Shown here piece after piece: positions 27,345 to 37,406 of a stretch of DNA of 64,000 nt. The position numbers and the translations under genes were made by a program. The notes under the pieces are model-generated. The model was not told the DNA's origin. It did no database searches and worked only from the letters and a program-made list of their open reading frames with translations. Origin of the DNA: an uncultured Mycoplasmatota bacterium (GTDB lineage: Bacteria; Bacillota_I; Bacilli_A; Izemoplasmatales; Izemoplasmataceae). Each line of letters starts with the position of its first letter. Position 1 is the stretch's first letter. Location of the stretch: contig CAJXVW010000002.1 in assembly GCA_913062645.1 (NCBI GenBank), forward strand, positions 547,950 to 611,949, given 5' to 3'.

Positions 27345-30300
27345 ATGCGTAGAAGAATCTCTTATCTGATCTTGCTGCTGGCGCTTGCGCTGGTCCTTTC
27401 GGCATGCAGTCGCAACGCCGAGAACGAGCACCTGCCCGAATACTGTCAGACGTATGCGGGATTCTCGTCAGTGGCCAGTCGTGATATGTTCGAACTCCTG
27501 GATGATGCCGGATACGACGTCAATCGTTTCAATTACTTGAGCGTGATCAGTGAAATCGAACTGGAGTTCAACGTCGACAATCCCAATCGGGAGATCGATC
27601 TCGGCGGCATTCAGTGCTTCCAGAACCTGACGTCCCTGACGTTGATCGGACGTAGTTTCAAGGACATCAGCGACATCAGTGCCTTGTCGAACATCCAATC
27701 GATCGAACTGCGCGGCACGAGCGTCGTCAGCATCGACAGTTTCAAGAACCTCTCGAAGATCAAGAATCTCGTCATTTCCGACACCAAAACGCTCCAGAAC
27801 GTGGAAGGCGTGGGTGAAATGACGAAACTGACGAGTCTCGATCTGTCTGACAACGGACTTGTCAACATCGGCGAGTTGAACGCCCTTGTCAACTTGCAAC
27901 ATCTGTATCTCGAGAACAACGACATCGTGTATTTCCCATCCATCAACCAATTGGAACAGCTCGTCACCCTCGACATCTCCAACAACAAGATCATTCAGCT
28001 CGGTGAAGACCTGAGCGGACTGCGCAATCTCGAGGTCCTCGACGCATCGCACAATGACATTTGCGATTTGTCCACCCTCGATGATTTGGAAAGTCTTGTC
28101 GATCTCGATCTGGGATACAATGATCTCGGGTGCGTCGGAAACGGCGTCAGTCCCAACTTCGACAGTCTGGAAAACGCGCCGAATCTGGAAGTATTGAAAC
28201 TCAACGACAATGATCTGACATCCATTGAAGGTCTGCGTGATCGGGACATCAACTTGTCCGTGCTGTATCTTCACAACAACCAGCTAACCGACATCACGCC
28301 GATCAGTGCGTACACCAATATCATTGAATTATCCCTTTATAACAACAACATCGTCAATATCGACAATCTGTCCGGCATGACCGGACTGACGTCGATCGAT
28401 CTGTCCGACAACAACATCATCGATTTCAGCGATCTCCGGCTGATTCCCAATCTCGAGTCGATCAATTTGTCAGGCAACAACATCTCCGTTATCCCCGACA
28501 TCAGTACGTCGTGGGCCAACTTGAGCGTATTGGATCTGCATTCCAACAATCTCACCGACACCAGTGGGGTGCAAGGTCATCCATCGCTGGAATCGCTGAT
28601 TCTCTACAACAGCGGACTTACCGAACTGTCCGGCATCAGCGATCTTCCGGAACTGGATGAACTTGTCGTCGTCAACGAAGCAGCGGAAGCTCTGCTTGAA
28701 CCGGCGGATCAGAATCCAAACGTGATTTCAATCCTACGCGATTGTTTCAACAATACGCCTCGACTGGATCTTCAAACCGATTTCATTCTCGACTTCGGAT
28801 TTGAACTGGGTCCGAACGTGGAAATCTACAATTCGCTCAGCGGCATCATTTCGATCGGAGCAATCGATTTCCGTGGCGAAGACATCAACATCATCGATGA
28901 GTTTTCCATTAATTTGCCGAACCTTCAGGCGATTTTGATCGAAGACACCGATATCACCGATATCCGCTTCATACTGGGAAATCCCAATCTTGAGAGTTTG
29001 TATCTTTCCGGCAATCAGATTACCAATCTCAGCGTCATCAGCGGGGTGGACACCGATGATCTCGACAACTTGATCTTCGTCGATGCGTCGGACATCACGG
29101 CCGACAACGATCTGGCCGATGCGTTCATCGAACTGCCGTCGCTCGCAACCGTGGATCTGTCGGGTACGGCAATCACCAGCATCACCAATTGTTTCAATGA
29201 TCTGGAAGCACTTGAAATACTCGCCATCGATGGCGATGATTTGACGTCGATCGTAAACTCGTTCAACAACATATTCGGTACCGCGGCAGACACCAATCGC
29301 ATTACGTTCGATAGTGGGGAAATCGCTGAAATACGGGATTCGTTCAATGGTGGCGAATATGATCGAATCGTCATTTCCAACCAAACGCCAGCCGTGGGAG
29401 CGACGATCATCGAGAACTCGTTCAACGCGCTCAACTTCAGTGAACTCGGATTGGGAATGACGATGATTTCGAATGATTTCGCTACTGTCGATGGCAGTTT
29501 CCAAACCTTGAACGTGACCAATCTCATACTTTCGGACAATCAGATCGCGTTGCTTCAGGACTCCTTTACCGACAGCACGATCGGATTGTTGGATTTGCGC
29601 GACAATCTGCTTGCGGATGTCGATGGATTGAGCGGTGTAACCGATCTGGAAGCCTTGTTCCTGCAAAACAACCAATTGACAACAGTAGCCTTCATCAACG
29701 GCATCAGCGGCCTCAATACGCTCAATCTGAACAATCAGACGGATCCAGATCTACTTACCTACACGCTTGCGGGAATCGACGGCATCAACAATCAACCGCT
29801 GCTGTCGAGTCTGGATATCGGCAATACCGGAATCACCTTCATCGACGGGTTACGCGACACGGCATTGACGACGCTTGATTTGAGTTACACCAGCAACAAC
29901 GACGTCTTCATCACCAGCATTTCTGCGACATCCTTCCAGGGCTCCACCATTATCGATTTGGATCTCTCCGGACATCAGCTCGACAACCTCGATTTCCTCG
30001 ATAGTCTCGACATCGTCGAGACGCTCGCACTCGGCATCGATGTTGCGACGTTGTCGTCGTTCAGCGGCATACCTGCGGAGGAGACGCTTGAAACACTGGT
30101 GCTTTCCAATACCCAGGACACCACCGATTTTGCTCCGTTGCAAGGCTTTGACACGTTGACGTCATTGACGGTGCCATCGAGTGTCACCGCCATCAACAAC
30201 CTCAATGGCATGGATGCCCTCGCGACCGTGGCCATTGAAGAATCGGACGTCACGGCCATTACCGCCAGTTTCAACGACATGACGGTATTCGATCCGCCTG

Positions 30301-33300
30301 TGGACTATTTGTCGAACTTCACGAACCTGACGACGATTACCGACAGTTTCGACATCTACGGCCTGACTGGTACCGACACGATCGAACTCACCAATCAGTA
30401 TGCCATCTTCAACTCATTCAACAATGTTGTTGATGTCTACATATCAGGCAATTCCGGTGATGCGACACCGAACTTCGATGTCGCCAGTTTCGACAATGTG
30501 ACGGAATTCGTGTTCGAAGCGGGAGATTACACCAGCTTTGCATTTCTCAATGGTTATGTGAACCTGAATTTTGTCACCATTGATTCCCTTGGCGAGAACA
30601 TCACCGACCTGGCCAACGACAACATCTCACTCCTTACGATCAATGATACGGCGCTCAGCGTCAGCGCGCTTACATTGGATCTGGCATCCGACGCGACGCT
30701 GTTCTATCTCACCGACCGCAGTGGACCGCTCTCGATCACCGGCGATCTGGAAACCTATTTGGTGACCGGCGACACCGTGGATCTCACCATCAACACCACC
30801 GCGAGCACCGCGCTCCTCTCAGGCGAAACCGCCTCCTTCGAACTGAATTCGGCAACGGCGTCAAGCGTGACACTGAACGCTTTCGTGACCACAACGGCAA
30901 CGTTCAACGCCGATCTATTGGCGAGTGTTTCACGGGAAACCACCACCGAACAAAACGCCACCAACTTCGTCGTCACCTCCGATGTCCTCGACATCAATGT
31001 CGATGTGGATGCGGTGAATCTTGTTCTCAATGCTCCAAATGCGACCACCATGACGCTGAACAACGACAATGCAGCCTCCAATACGATTGTCAACGGCAAT
31101 GCCGCGAACGTAGCGATCGACTATCAAGGACAGGATCTGACGGTATCCTATGCCACTTTGGAACAGCTCACCGTCAGTGGTTCCTTCGATACTTTGACGA
31201 GTGATGCGGCAGCGCTTGCCAGCGTGAATGCCGGCACCACGGACTTGCTCGTCATGGATCTCGCGTCGTCGGTAAGTGCAATGACGATTTCCGGCAGCAA
31301 TCTGACGGATGTCGTCATCGTGAACAATGCGTTGGAGAGTCTTACAGCGACGACCGCCGGGGCCGCAATCGACGTATCCACAACAGCCAATCAACCCCTA
31401 CAAATGGACGTCGTCGCCGATACGGTGACACTGGATGCGGACAGCGTCCCATCGATTGTCCTGGCCGATACCATGGCGTCGACATCCTTCACGTTGTCCA
31501 ACGGAACGGCCTTGAACAGCTTCACCTTTGGTGCGGCTGCCGTTCCTTCGATCGTACTGGATCCCGGACAATCGACCTTGTCCCTGACGGGTAGTGCGAC
31601 CACCGCGCTGTCCATTGATGGTACCTCGATTACCACGCTGACGGCCAACACCCCGAATGCCACCATCACACTGGACAACCTTGGTGCGACCCTGAATGCG
31701 GACGTCACCGTCGACACACTTGATCTTGGTGGAGCTGCTTTCACCACCCTCACCCTGACAGGAACCAGTGACATAGGAGCACTGAACCTGGCGGACAATG
31801 ACGCCTTCGACACCCTCAACGCTGCGACGGCGGCAATCGCCACATTGACGCTTACGACAGCGGCTTCGCCACTTGCCATCGATGCGGTGAACGCGACAAA
31901 CAGCACCATCACCGCCGACACCACCGCAAGTGCGGTCGTCGATGTCGGAACCAATACGCTCGTATGGAATGCGGACACCGGAAGTGTCAACCTGAACATC
32001 ACCGCCGGCACGATGTCGTTGTTGTCCGATCACACGTTCATCACGCTTGATGATGCCAGCGTCATTGCCGATTTGACGGTGTCATCCGGCAGTCTCGCAA
32101 CATTGGACACCGGAAGTGCGGCCATCACCGACTTATCCGTCACCAACTCCTCGCTCAGTCTGATCCTGGTCGGAACGGGCCTCACGAACATCGACATCAA
32201 CGCCAACATTCAGACACTCGGTGTCGATGTCGGAACCACGCCGTCATTGACCTTCTTCAGCCAAGCCAACAGTCCCGTCAATATGACCGTATCCACGGCT
32301 GCGGTGACGCTTGCTTCTGCGGAAAACGTCACGTTGGAAGGGGACAATTTGGAAACTGTCGATTTCGAGCTCGGTAGTGCTGATCTTGTACTTACGACCA
32401 ACAAGGCGGCCGCCAATCTGGCCATCTCCGGAACGGCCGCCATCGTGTACCTCAACGGTGGCGACATCGATACCATAACTTTTGATACAGAGACCAACAT
32501 TTCATCACTCAACATCAACGATTTGGATATTGACGCGATCGACACCAATAATGCAGCCATCGGCACCTTGTCGATCACGACGTTGAAACCCTCCTTCACG
32601 ATCGTCGCCAACGGACTTGGCGCAGAACTGAATCTGACCGGGGACAATCTCGCCAGTGTCGATGTAACAAGCTCAACGTACTTCCTGGAGTTGACGACGG
32701 AGGTCGCCGCATTGGATCTGAACGGTGCAATCGGTAGCGTCACGGTAACGGCGCAGAATCTGACATCGCTCGATCTCGCCGACATCGCGCTCGAAGTGCT
32801 TGATGTCACGGCGAACAGCTTGACGTCGCTGGATACCTTGTCCAACGTAACGAATCAGCTGTTCCTGACGACCACGACCGACAATTTCGATCTGACGACC
32901 GATGTTCCCGTCGTTACGATCGATACCGAACCAACCAATACGTTCCAACTGACGAGTTCTCTAGCTGGTGCGATGACCCTCAACGGCGACTTTGATCAGC
33001 TGGTTGCCGCAGCTCCCAACACCGCCTTAACCGTGGATTCCGCGAACCTGTTCAATGTCAACGGAACCATCGATCAGTTGGATGTCCTGAACGCTGCGGC
33101 AGGAACCTTCCAGCTTGACGTCATCGCCACCAATGTCAACATCAACGGGTCTTTGACGACACTGAACGTGGCGGCGACAACCGATGTCGACGAACTGGCC
33201 GTTGACAGTGGAGGATTGCTGTTCGTTTCTACCACGACCGCTGCCATTGACACCCTCGTAGTCCAATATGGCGGACTCGGCCTATCGATCAACACGCTTG

Positions 33301-34109
33301 CACCGCAAGTGGAACTCGAATCTTCCTTGAATGGCGACGCCAGCATCACCTACACCGGGGCGATTGTCTTCGATGCCAGTTTCAATGGTGTGGGAGACGC
33401 CGACGTGACCTTGTCAACAAGCAGCGATCTGACCCTCAGCGGCGACGTCGCCAACATGACCGTCTCCGGCGCGGCGATCGACACGGTGGTTACGACCGGA
33501 TTGACGGTCTCGACAAGGTTTGCCATGAACGACACCTTGATCGACAACGTGACGTTCGTCAGTACGTCGCTCCGCGACAGCATGGCGGAACTGGAGATGA
33601 ACACCTTGCTGGCGGCCAACGTGGCCGACGTCATTGCCACCTTGGACGGCACGACCGTCACGCTGTTCAGTCCGATCACCAACAATGACATCTATACGTA
33701 CTACTACAACGATGAAATCGCCACCCTGACGGCTCAAGAAGCCATTGACAGCGTGCGCTACGATGACTTCCGCGCCACCGCCATCGATGATTCATGGGCG
33801 GCCGTATTAGCCAATCAGTACATGGATCATCTTGATGAAACCGCGACGCGTGCCGACATTGACGGCGGAACGCTCGATACGGTTGACAACTATTATCAGA
33901 GTTATCTCACCAATGAAGGTCTGGATGACACCGGTTGGACCCAGCAACAGATCGACGACATCAAAGATCCCATCCAGGCGACCCTCGATGCGATAGCAGA
34001 TCTCATGGATGAGACGGAACTGAACAATCAAGTAACCCAATCCATCATGGACGATGCCAACACCAACGCACTCGCATCACAAGCGGCGTTGACGTTTGAC
34101 ATCGGATAG
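27345..34109 (+). CDS. Giant surface lipoprotein: leucine-rich repeats plus Thr/Ala-rich solenoid
   Basis: 2254 residues. The N-terminus is a lipoprotein signal with lipobox LSAC (Cys21). Residues of about 90-440 are SDS22/internalin-like leucine-rich repeats (LxxLxLxxNxIxxI). Residues of about 460-1100 alternate degenerate LRRs with units containing SFN (NSFNN, DSFNG, ENSFNA). Residues of about 1100-2085 are a long Thr/Ala/Leu/Asp/Asn-rich repeat with regular alternating hydrophobics, no Cys and almost no Lys or Arg; by eye the period is 20-24 residues, suggesting a beta-solenoid. The last 170 residues are helical and acidic. The start at 27345 follows AGGTGAG. It is tightly coupled to transporter 4. 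Likely a surface binding or adhesion stalk; the ligand is unknown. Confidence 0.85.
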   Translation: MRRRISYLILLLALALVLSACSRNAENEHLPEYCQTYAGFSSVASRDMFELLDDAGYDVNRFNYLSVISEIELEFNVDNPNREIDLGGIQCFQNLTSLTLIGRSFKDISDISALSNIQSIELRGTSVVSIDSFKNLSKIKNLVISDTKTLQNVEGVGEMTKLTSLDLSDNGLVNIGELNALVNLQHLYLENNDIVYFPSINQLEQLVTLDISNNKIIQLGEDLSGLRNLEVLDASHNDICDLSTLDDLESLVDLDLGYNDLGCVGNGVSPNFDSLENAPNLEVLKLNDNDLTSIEGLRDRDINLSVLYLHNNQLTDITPISAYTNIIELSLYNNNIVNIDNLSGMTGLTSIDLSDNNIIDFSDLRLIPNLESINLSGNNISVIPDISTSWANLSVLDLHSNNLTDTSGVQGHPSLESLILYNSGLTELSGISDLPELDELVVVNEAAEALLEPADQNPNVISILRDCFNNTPRLDLQTDFILDFGFELGPNVEIYNSLSGIISIGAIDFRGEDINIIDEFSINLPNLQAILIEDTDITDIRFILGNPNLESLYLSGNQITNLSVISGVDTDDLDNLIFVDASDITADNDLADAFIELPSLATVDLSGTAITSITNCFNDLEALEILAIDGDDLTSIVNSFNNIFGTAADTNRITFDSGEIAEIRDSFNGGEYDRIVISNQTPAVGATIIENSFNALNFSELGLGMTMISNDFATVDGSFQTLNVTNLILSDNQIALLQDSFTDSTIGLLDLRDNLLADVDGLSGVTDLEALFLQNNQLTTVAFINGISGLNTLNLNNQTDPDLLTYTLAGIDGINNQPLLSSLDIGNTGITFIDGLRDTALTTLDLSYTSNNDVFITSISATSFQGSTIIDLDLSGHQLDNLDFLDSLDIVETLALGIDVATLSSFSGIPAEETLETLVLSNTQDTTDFAPLQGFDTLTSLTVPSSVTAINNLNGMDALATVAIEESDVTAITASFNDMTVFDPPVDYLSNFTNLTTITDSFDIYGLTGTDTIELTNQYAIFNSFNNVVDVYISGNSGDATPNFDVASFDNVTEFVFEAGDYTSFAFLNGYVNLNFVTIDSLGENITDLANDNISLLTINDTALSVSALTLDLASDATLFYLTDRSGPLSITGDLETYLVTGDTVDLTINTTASTALLSGETASFELNSATASSVTLNAFVTTTATFNADLLASVSRETTTEQNATNFVVTSDVLDINVDVDAVNLVLNAPNATTMTLNNDNAASNTIVNGNAANVAIDYQGQDLTVSYATLEQLTVSGSFDTLTSDAAALASVNAGTTDLLVMDLASSVSAMTISGSNLTDVVIVNNALESLTATTAGAAIDVSTTANQPLQMDVVADTVTLDADSVPSIVLADTMASTSFTLSNGTALNSFTFGAAAVPSIVLDPGQSTLSLTGSATTALSIDGTSITTLTANTPNATITLDNLGATLNADVTVDTLDLGGAAFTTLTLTGTSDIGALNLADNDAFDTLNAATAAIATLTLTTAASPLAIDAVNATNSTITADTTASAVVDVGTNTLVWNADTGSVNLNITAGTMSLLSDHTFITLDDASVIADLTVSSGSLATLDTGSAAITDLSVTNSSLSLILVGTGLTNIDINANIQTLGVDVGTTPSLTFFSQANSPVNMTVSTAAVTLASAENVTLEGDNLETVDFELGSADLVLTTNKAAANLAISGTAAIVYLNGGDIDTITFDTETNISSLNINDLDIDAIDTNNAAIGTLSITTLKPSFTIVANGLGAELNLTGDNLASVDVTSSTYFLELTTEVAALDLNGAIGSVTVTAQNLTSLDLADIALEVLDVTANSLTSLDTLSNVTNQLFLTTTTDNFDLTTDVPVVTIDTEPTNTFQLTSSLAGAMTLNGDFDQLVAAAPNTALTVDSANLFNVNGTIDQLDVLNAAAGTFQLDVIATNVNINGSLTTLNVAATTDVDELAVDSGGLLFVSTTTAAIDTLVVQYGGLGLSINTLAPQVELESSLNGDASITYTGAIVFDASFNGVGDADVTLSTSSDLTLSGDVANMTVSGAAIDTVVTTGLTVSTRFAMNDTLIDNVTFVSTSLRDSMAELEMNTLLAANVADVIATLDGTTVTLFSPITNNDIYTYYYNDEIATLTAQEAIDSVRYDDFRATAIDDSWAAVLANQYMDHLDETATRADIDGGTLDTVDNYYQSYLTNEGLDDTGWTQQQIDDIKDPIQATLDAIADLMDETELNNQVTQSIMDDANTNALASQAALTFDIG

Positions 34110-34120
34110 GAGGTGAACGC

Positions 34121-34978
34121 ATGAAACGCATCATGATCGCATTGTCGATGATCGTACTGCTTGCCGGATGCGGCATGTTCGATCGCGGCAACTATGAGAA
34201 GAACCGTGGTGGGTTCGTCATTCAAGACGATCTCATCGTGCATTATCACACCAATTCGATCGGTGAAATCGATGTGTTTCTGATCGATCAGCTGTTCACA
34301 TTCTTCGAAGCCTTGGAATATACTTCATTTGATCTCGACAGTCTCGATGATCATCCCACCACCGCCAGTGTCGTTTCGGTTGCGGAACTCTCCTCCTGCG
34401 GCGTCACCAGGGACGATCCGATCCCGCGTTTCCTGCGGATTGGAGATGCAACCTATTATTATAATGTGCGCGACAACGGGTACTGCACGTACGACGAATA
34501 TGTGTTTCACGAGGACGGATTCACCGATTTGGTCGCCTATGATCCGGAGGATGTCAGTCCGATCGAACCGACCAACGTTCTACGCTTCCGCGATACCGAT
34601 TTCAAAATCAACACGTTCGACGACATTCTCTTCATCGAGACGATCTCCTACAACTCGATCAACGAACAATGGGAAAAGGACATCGTAAGCGTCCTCCCGA
34701 TGTCGCTTAGTCAAGCGGGAAATGCCTACGAGGAGGCGTCGGAGACCCTTGATGAGATCCGCGTGTTGCAACTTTATGTGCTTGAAAATCAGTCGATCAA
34801 CCTGCTCGAACTGCGTGAGGATTACCAGGATGAAGACGTCAACAACATCTGGGCGGAAGCAACCGTGGAAGCACTCGGCCGCGACCACGAAGTGATCAAG
34901 CAGGTGCGCCTGAAAAACGCCGGGGCGATTCTCGACATCATCGCCGACACCCTGAGCAGATTGGGGATGTTCGCATGA
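34121..34978 (+). CDS. Small lipoprotein A of the ABC cassette
   Basis: 285 residues. Signal peptide with lipobox LLAGC (Cys17), then an acidic extracytoplasmic domain. Two cysteines about 30 residues apart (SSCGV and GYCTY) align with the same pair in lipoprotein B, as do the hydrophobic segments before them (LIVHYHTNSIGEIDVFLIDQ), so the two are paralogues. No known family is recognised. A GGAGGTGAACGC site lies before the ATG. The start of lipoprotein B overlaps its stop by 4 bp. Confidence 0.8.
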   Translation: MKRIMIALSMIVLLAGCGMFDRGNYEKNRGGFVIQDDLIVHYHTNSIGEIDVFLIDQLFTFFEALEYTSFDLDSLDDHPTTASVVSVAELSSCGVTRDDPIPRFLRIGDATYYYNVRDNGYCTYDEYVFHEDGFTDLVAYDPEDVSPIEPTNVLRFRDTDFKINTFDDILFIETISYNSINEQWEKDIVSVLPMSLSQAGNAYEEASETLDEIRVLQLYVLENQSINLLELREDYQDEDVNNIWAEATVEALGRDHEVIKQVRLKNAGAILDIIADTLSRLGMFA

Positions 34979-35853
34979 GACGTCTATGGCCATTCGTCAT
35001 GATCATCAGTGTGCTTCTCCTGGCGGGATGCGGCGAAGACACGGCATCCACGTACAACTTCAAGGCGCGACAGGACAACACCTTCTTCAGCGCAGACGAG
35101 AAGATCATCATCGATTACAAAACCGACAACAACGGCAAGATGATCGACATCAACATCGATCGCCTGCTGACGATCGAGGAGATGATGCTGTATCATCCCA
35201 ACATCGACTTCAATTATGAACTCGACGGCTTTGACGGCGACATCTTCATGTTGCCCAGCGCCCGTTGCACGGACATCTCGAATGACGTGTTGGTACCGAT
35301 CAACCTCGAAGTCGGCAACACCCGCTACAAGTATGACGACACGGATTGCACGTACAAGACCGTTGACAATTACAATGAGTTCCGAGCCGGGTTCGCGGAT
35401 GAATATCAGCTTACCGACACGATTTTGGAAGACAAAAACACCACCATCAGCATCATTGTCTACGATCCCGATGAAGTCGTGAGCTTCATTGAAATCTATG
35501 AAGTACCGCATACCTTGGAACAACTCGGCGTGTACACGATTCGCATCAATTTCCGCCGCGACGGATTCCAATCGCCGGCAGCCAACTATTACCGTGACAC
35601 GTCGATGTACGAGCAACTGTATCTCAAACATCAAGCCAACGACGGAGCCGTCAACGAGTTGCTTGGAATCAGTGAGGAACTCAATCTCCTCGATTTGGAA
35701 AACCTGACGGAAACCATTCCGTTGATTGCGGAGTTCGATCTCACCTACGAGCTCGAAATTCAAGCGATCGAAGAGCTCCAGCAAGACGTCGGGCTGGTGT
35801 TCGACACAGCGGAAGAAGAAAACCCTGACGACCAAACCACGGAAGAAGAGTAG
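34975..35853 (+). CDS. Small lipoprotein B of the ABC cassette (paralogue of A)
   Basis: 292 residues. Signal peptide with lipobox LLAGC (Cys19). The domain mirrors lipoprotein A: IIIDYKTDNNGKMIDINIDR, then a cysteine pair about 28 residues apart (ARCTD, TDCTY). The tail is very acidic (AEEENPDDQTTEEE). Unknown family. The last gene of the cassette, it stops 7 bp before rimI, so the cassette reads straight into the t6A genes. Confidence 0.8.
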   Translation: MRRLWPFVMIISVLLLAGCGEDTASTYNFKARQDNTFFSADEKIIIDYKTDNNGKMIDINIDRLLTIEEMMLYHPNIDFNYELDGFDGDIFMLPSARCTDISNDVLVPINLEVGNTRYKYDDTDCTYKTVDNYNEFRAGFADEYQLTDTILEDKNTTISIIVYDPDEVVSFIEIYEVPHTLEQLGVYTIRINFRRDGFQSPAANYYRDTSMYEQLYLKHQANDGAVNELLGISEELNLLDLENLTETIPLIAEFDLTYELEIQAIEELQQDVGLVFDTAEEENPDDQTTEEE

Positions 35854-35860
35854 TGATACA

Positions 35861-36313
35861 ATGTCCATCATCATACGCAAAATGGATTTGAGCGACATTC
35901 CGTTCGTCTACCAGGAAGAACTGAAGATATTCGGCAAGAGCCTGGGCGAAAAAACGCTCTACAATGAAATCATATACAATGAACTGTCCCGTTATTTCAT
36001 CGCCCTTGTCGATGACAAGCGGGTTGGTTACATCGGCAGCTGGATGACCGTTCCCAACGCTGAAATTCTCAACTTGTTCGTTACGGAGTCCCACCGTGGT
36101 AAGGGGATCGGAACACGGCTCATTCAAGCCGTGATCGATCGCTGTGAAGCAGAAGACATTCGCGACCTCACGCTCGAGGTTCGGCCATCCAACACATTTG
36201 CCGTCGAGCTGTATGAAAAGCTCGGATTCGAGCGAGCTGCCGTACGCAAGCGGTACTACGCGGATGGGGAAGATGCCTTGCTCATGGTGAAACGACTAGG
36301 AGGTGCCACATGA
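35861..36313 (+). CDS. rimI: RimI-like GNAT acetyltransferase
   Basis: 150 residues, the size of RimI (ribosomal protein bS18 N-alpha-acetyltransferase). The acetyl-CoA loop is RGKGIGTRL, followed by the family pattern [19 protein letters not shown]. Placement directly before tsaD, overlapping it by 4 bp, is the standard rimI position. ATG 35861 is chosen because the family starts here; its ribosome binding site (GGAAGAAGAG) is weak and lies inside the end of lipoprotein B. Confidence 0.85.
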   Translation: MSIIIRKMDLSDIPFVYQEELKIFGKSLGEKTLYNEIIYNELSRYFIALVDDKRVGYIGSWMTVPNAEILNLFVTESHRGKGIGTRLIQAVIDRCEAEDIRDLTLEVRPSNTFAVELYEKLGFERAAVRKRYYADGEDALLMVKRLGGAT

Positions 36314-37302
36314 TCGTACTCAGTGTTGAAAGTTCTTGCGATGAAACCAGCGTCGCAATCCTCAAAGACGGCAAGCAGATTCTGAGCAATGTCGTGCTCA
36401 GCCAGATCGACATTCACAGTCCGTTTGGCGGCGTTGTTCCCGAAATCGCCTCGCGCGAGCACATCAAAGGCATTACAATGGTGTTCGAAGAAGCGTTGCA
36501 GGAAGCCGCCGTCACGCCTCAAGACATCGATTTGGTTGCCGTTACCAAGGGCCCCGGTTTGATCGGCAGTCTGTTGGTCGGCATCAACGCCGCCAAGGCG
36601 TTCGCGTTCGCCAACGACATCCCGATTGTTGGTGTGCATCACATCGCGGGCCACATCTATTCCAACGCTATCGAGCGCGATCTCGTGTTTCCGCTCATCT
36701 GCTTGGTTGTCAGCGGGGGGCACACGGAGTTGATTCTGATGGAAGATCACTACGACTTCCAGAAACTCGGTGAAACGATGGACGACGCCGTCGGGGAAGC
36801 CTACGACAAGGTTGCCCGCACGGTTGGGCTCGGCTATCCGGGAGGTCCGGAAGTCGATCGGCTGGCCGCCATCGGCGAGCCAACCTATCCGATGCCGGAC
36901 ATCGCCCAGCGCGATTCGTACAACTTCAGCTTTTCGGGTATCAAATCCCATGTCATCAATCTTGTTCACAACATCCATCAACGAAACGAAGAAGTGGATG
37001 TCGCCAATTTGTGCGCTTCCTTCCAGGAAACCGTGACCGAGGTGCTTGTCCAGAAAAGCCGTCAGGCGATTGACGAGTACCACGCGAAGATGTTCCTCGT
37101 TGCCGGCGGTGTCGCCGCGAACAAGGGTCTTCGCGCCAAAATCAGGGAGCGGATCAACGACGTTGAGGTCGTTGTTCCGGACTTCCGGTACTGTACCGAC
37201 AACGCGGCGATGATTGCCGTTGCGGGGTACCATCAATTCAAGAAACAAGGGCGCACCGACGACATGTCCCTCAACGGGCGATCGCGGATGCGACTCGAGT
37301 AG
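36310..37302 (+). CDS. tsaD: tRNA N6-adenosine threonylcarbamoyltransferase TsaD
   Basis: Catalytic subunit that transfers the threonylcarbamoyl group to A37 of ANN-decoding tRNAs. 330 residues. It has the metal-binding HIAGH (H111, H115), [11 protein letters not shown] at the N-terminus, [11 protein letters not shown], and [12 protein letters not shown] near the end. The start overlaps rimI and follows AGGAGGTGCCAC. With tsaE and tsaB at 16.6-17.6 kb the t6A set is complete apart from tsaC/sua5, which is not in the window. Confidence 0.96.
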   Translation: MIVLSVESSCDETSVAILKDGKQILSNVVLSQIDIHSPFGGVVPEIASREHIKGITMVFEEALQEAAVTPQDIDLVAVTKGPGLIGSLLVGINAAKAFAFANDIPIVGVHHIAGHIYSNAIERDLVFPLICLVVSGGHTELILMEDHYDFQKLGETMDDAVGEAYDKVARTVGLGYPGGPEVDRLAAIGEPTYPMPDIAQRDSYNFSFSGIKSHVINLVHNIHQRNEEVDVANLCASFQETVTEVLVQKSRQAIDEYHAKMFLVAGGVAANKGLRAKIRERINDVEVVVPDFRYCTDNAAMIAVAGYHQFKKQGRTDDMSLNGRSRMRLE

Positions 37303-37406
37303 GAGGTGTTTTCACACAATATAAAATCCTTATTCACAAAATTTCCACATATTTTCTATATACTAGGGTTAGAAACGAGTATTATCTTTGAAAGTGAGGA
37401 ATCACC
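37303..37406. other. Spacer after tsaD with an orphan ribosome binding site
   Basis: A strong AGGAGGTG follows the tsaD stop at once, but no start codon lies within 15 bp. A -10-like TATACT (37359-37364) and GTGAGGA before the next ATG suggest a fresh promoter for the following cluster. Confidence 0.4.

Noticed and set aside
30650..33600. Repetitive DNA resembling a CRISPR or satellite array
   Set aside because: The repetition comes from a coding sequence for a Thr/Ala-rich repeat protein; no fixed-length identical repeats and unique spacers are seen.
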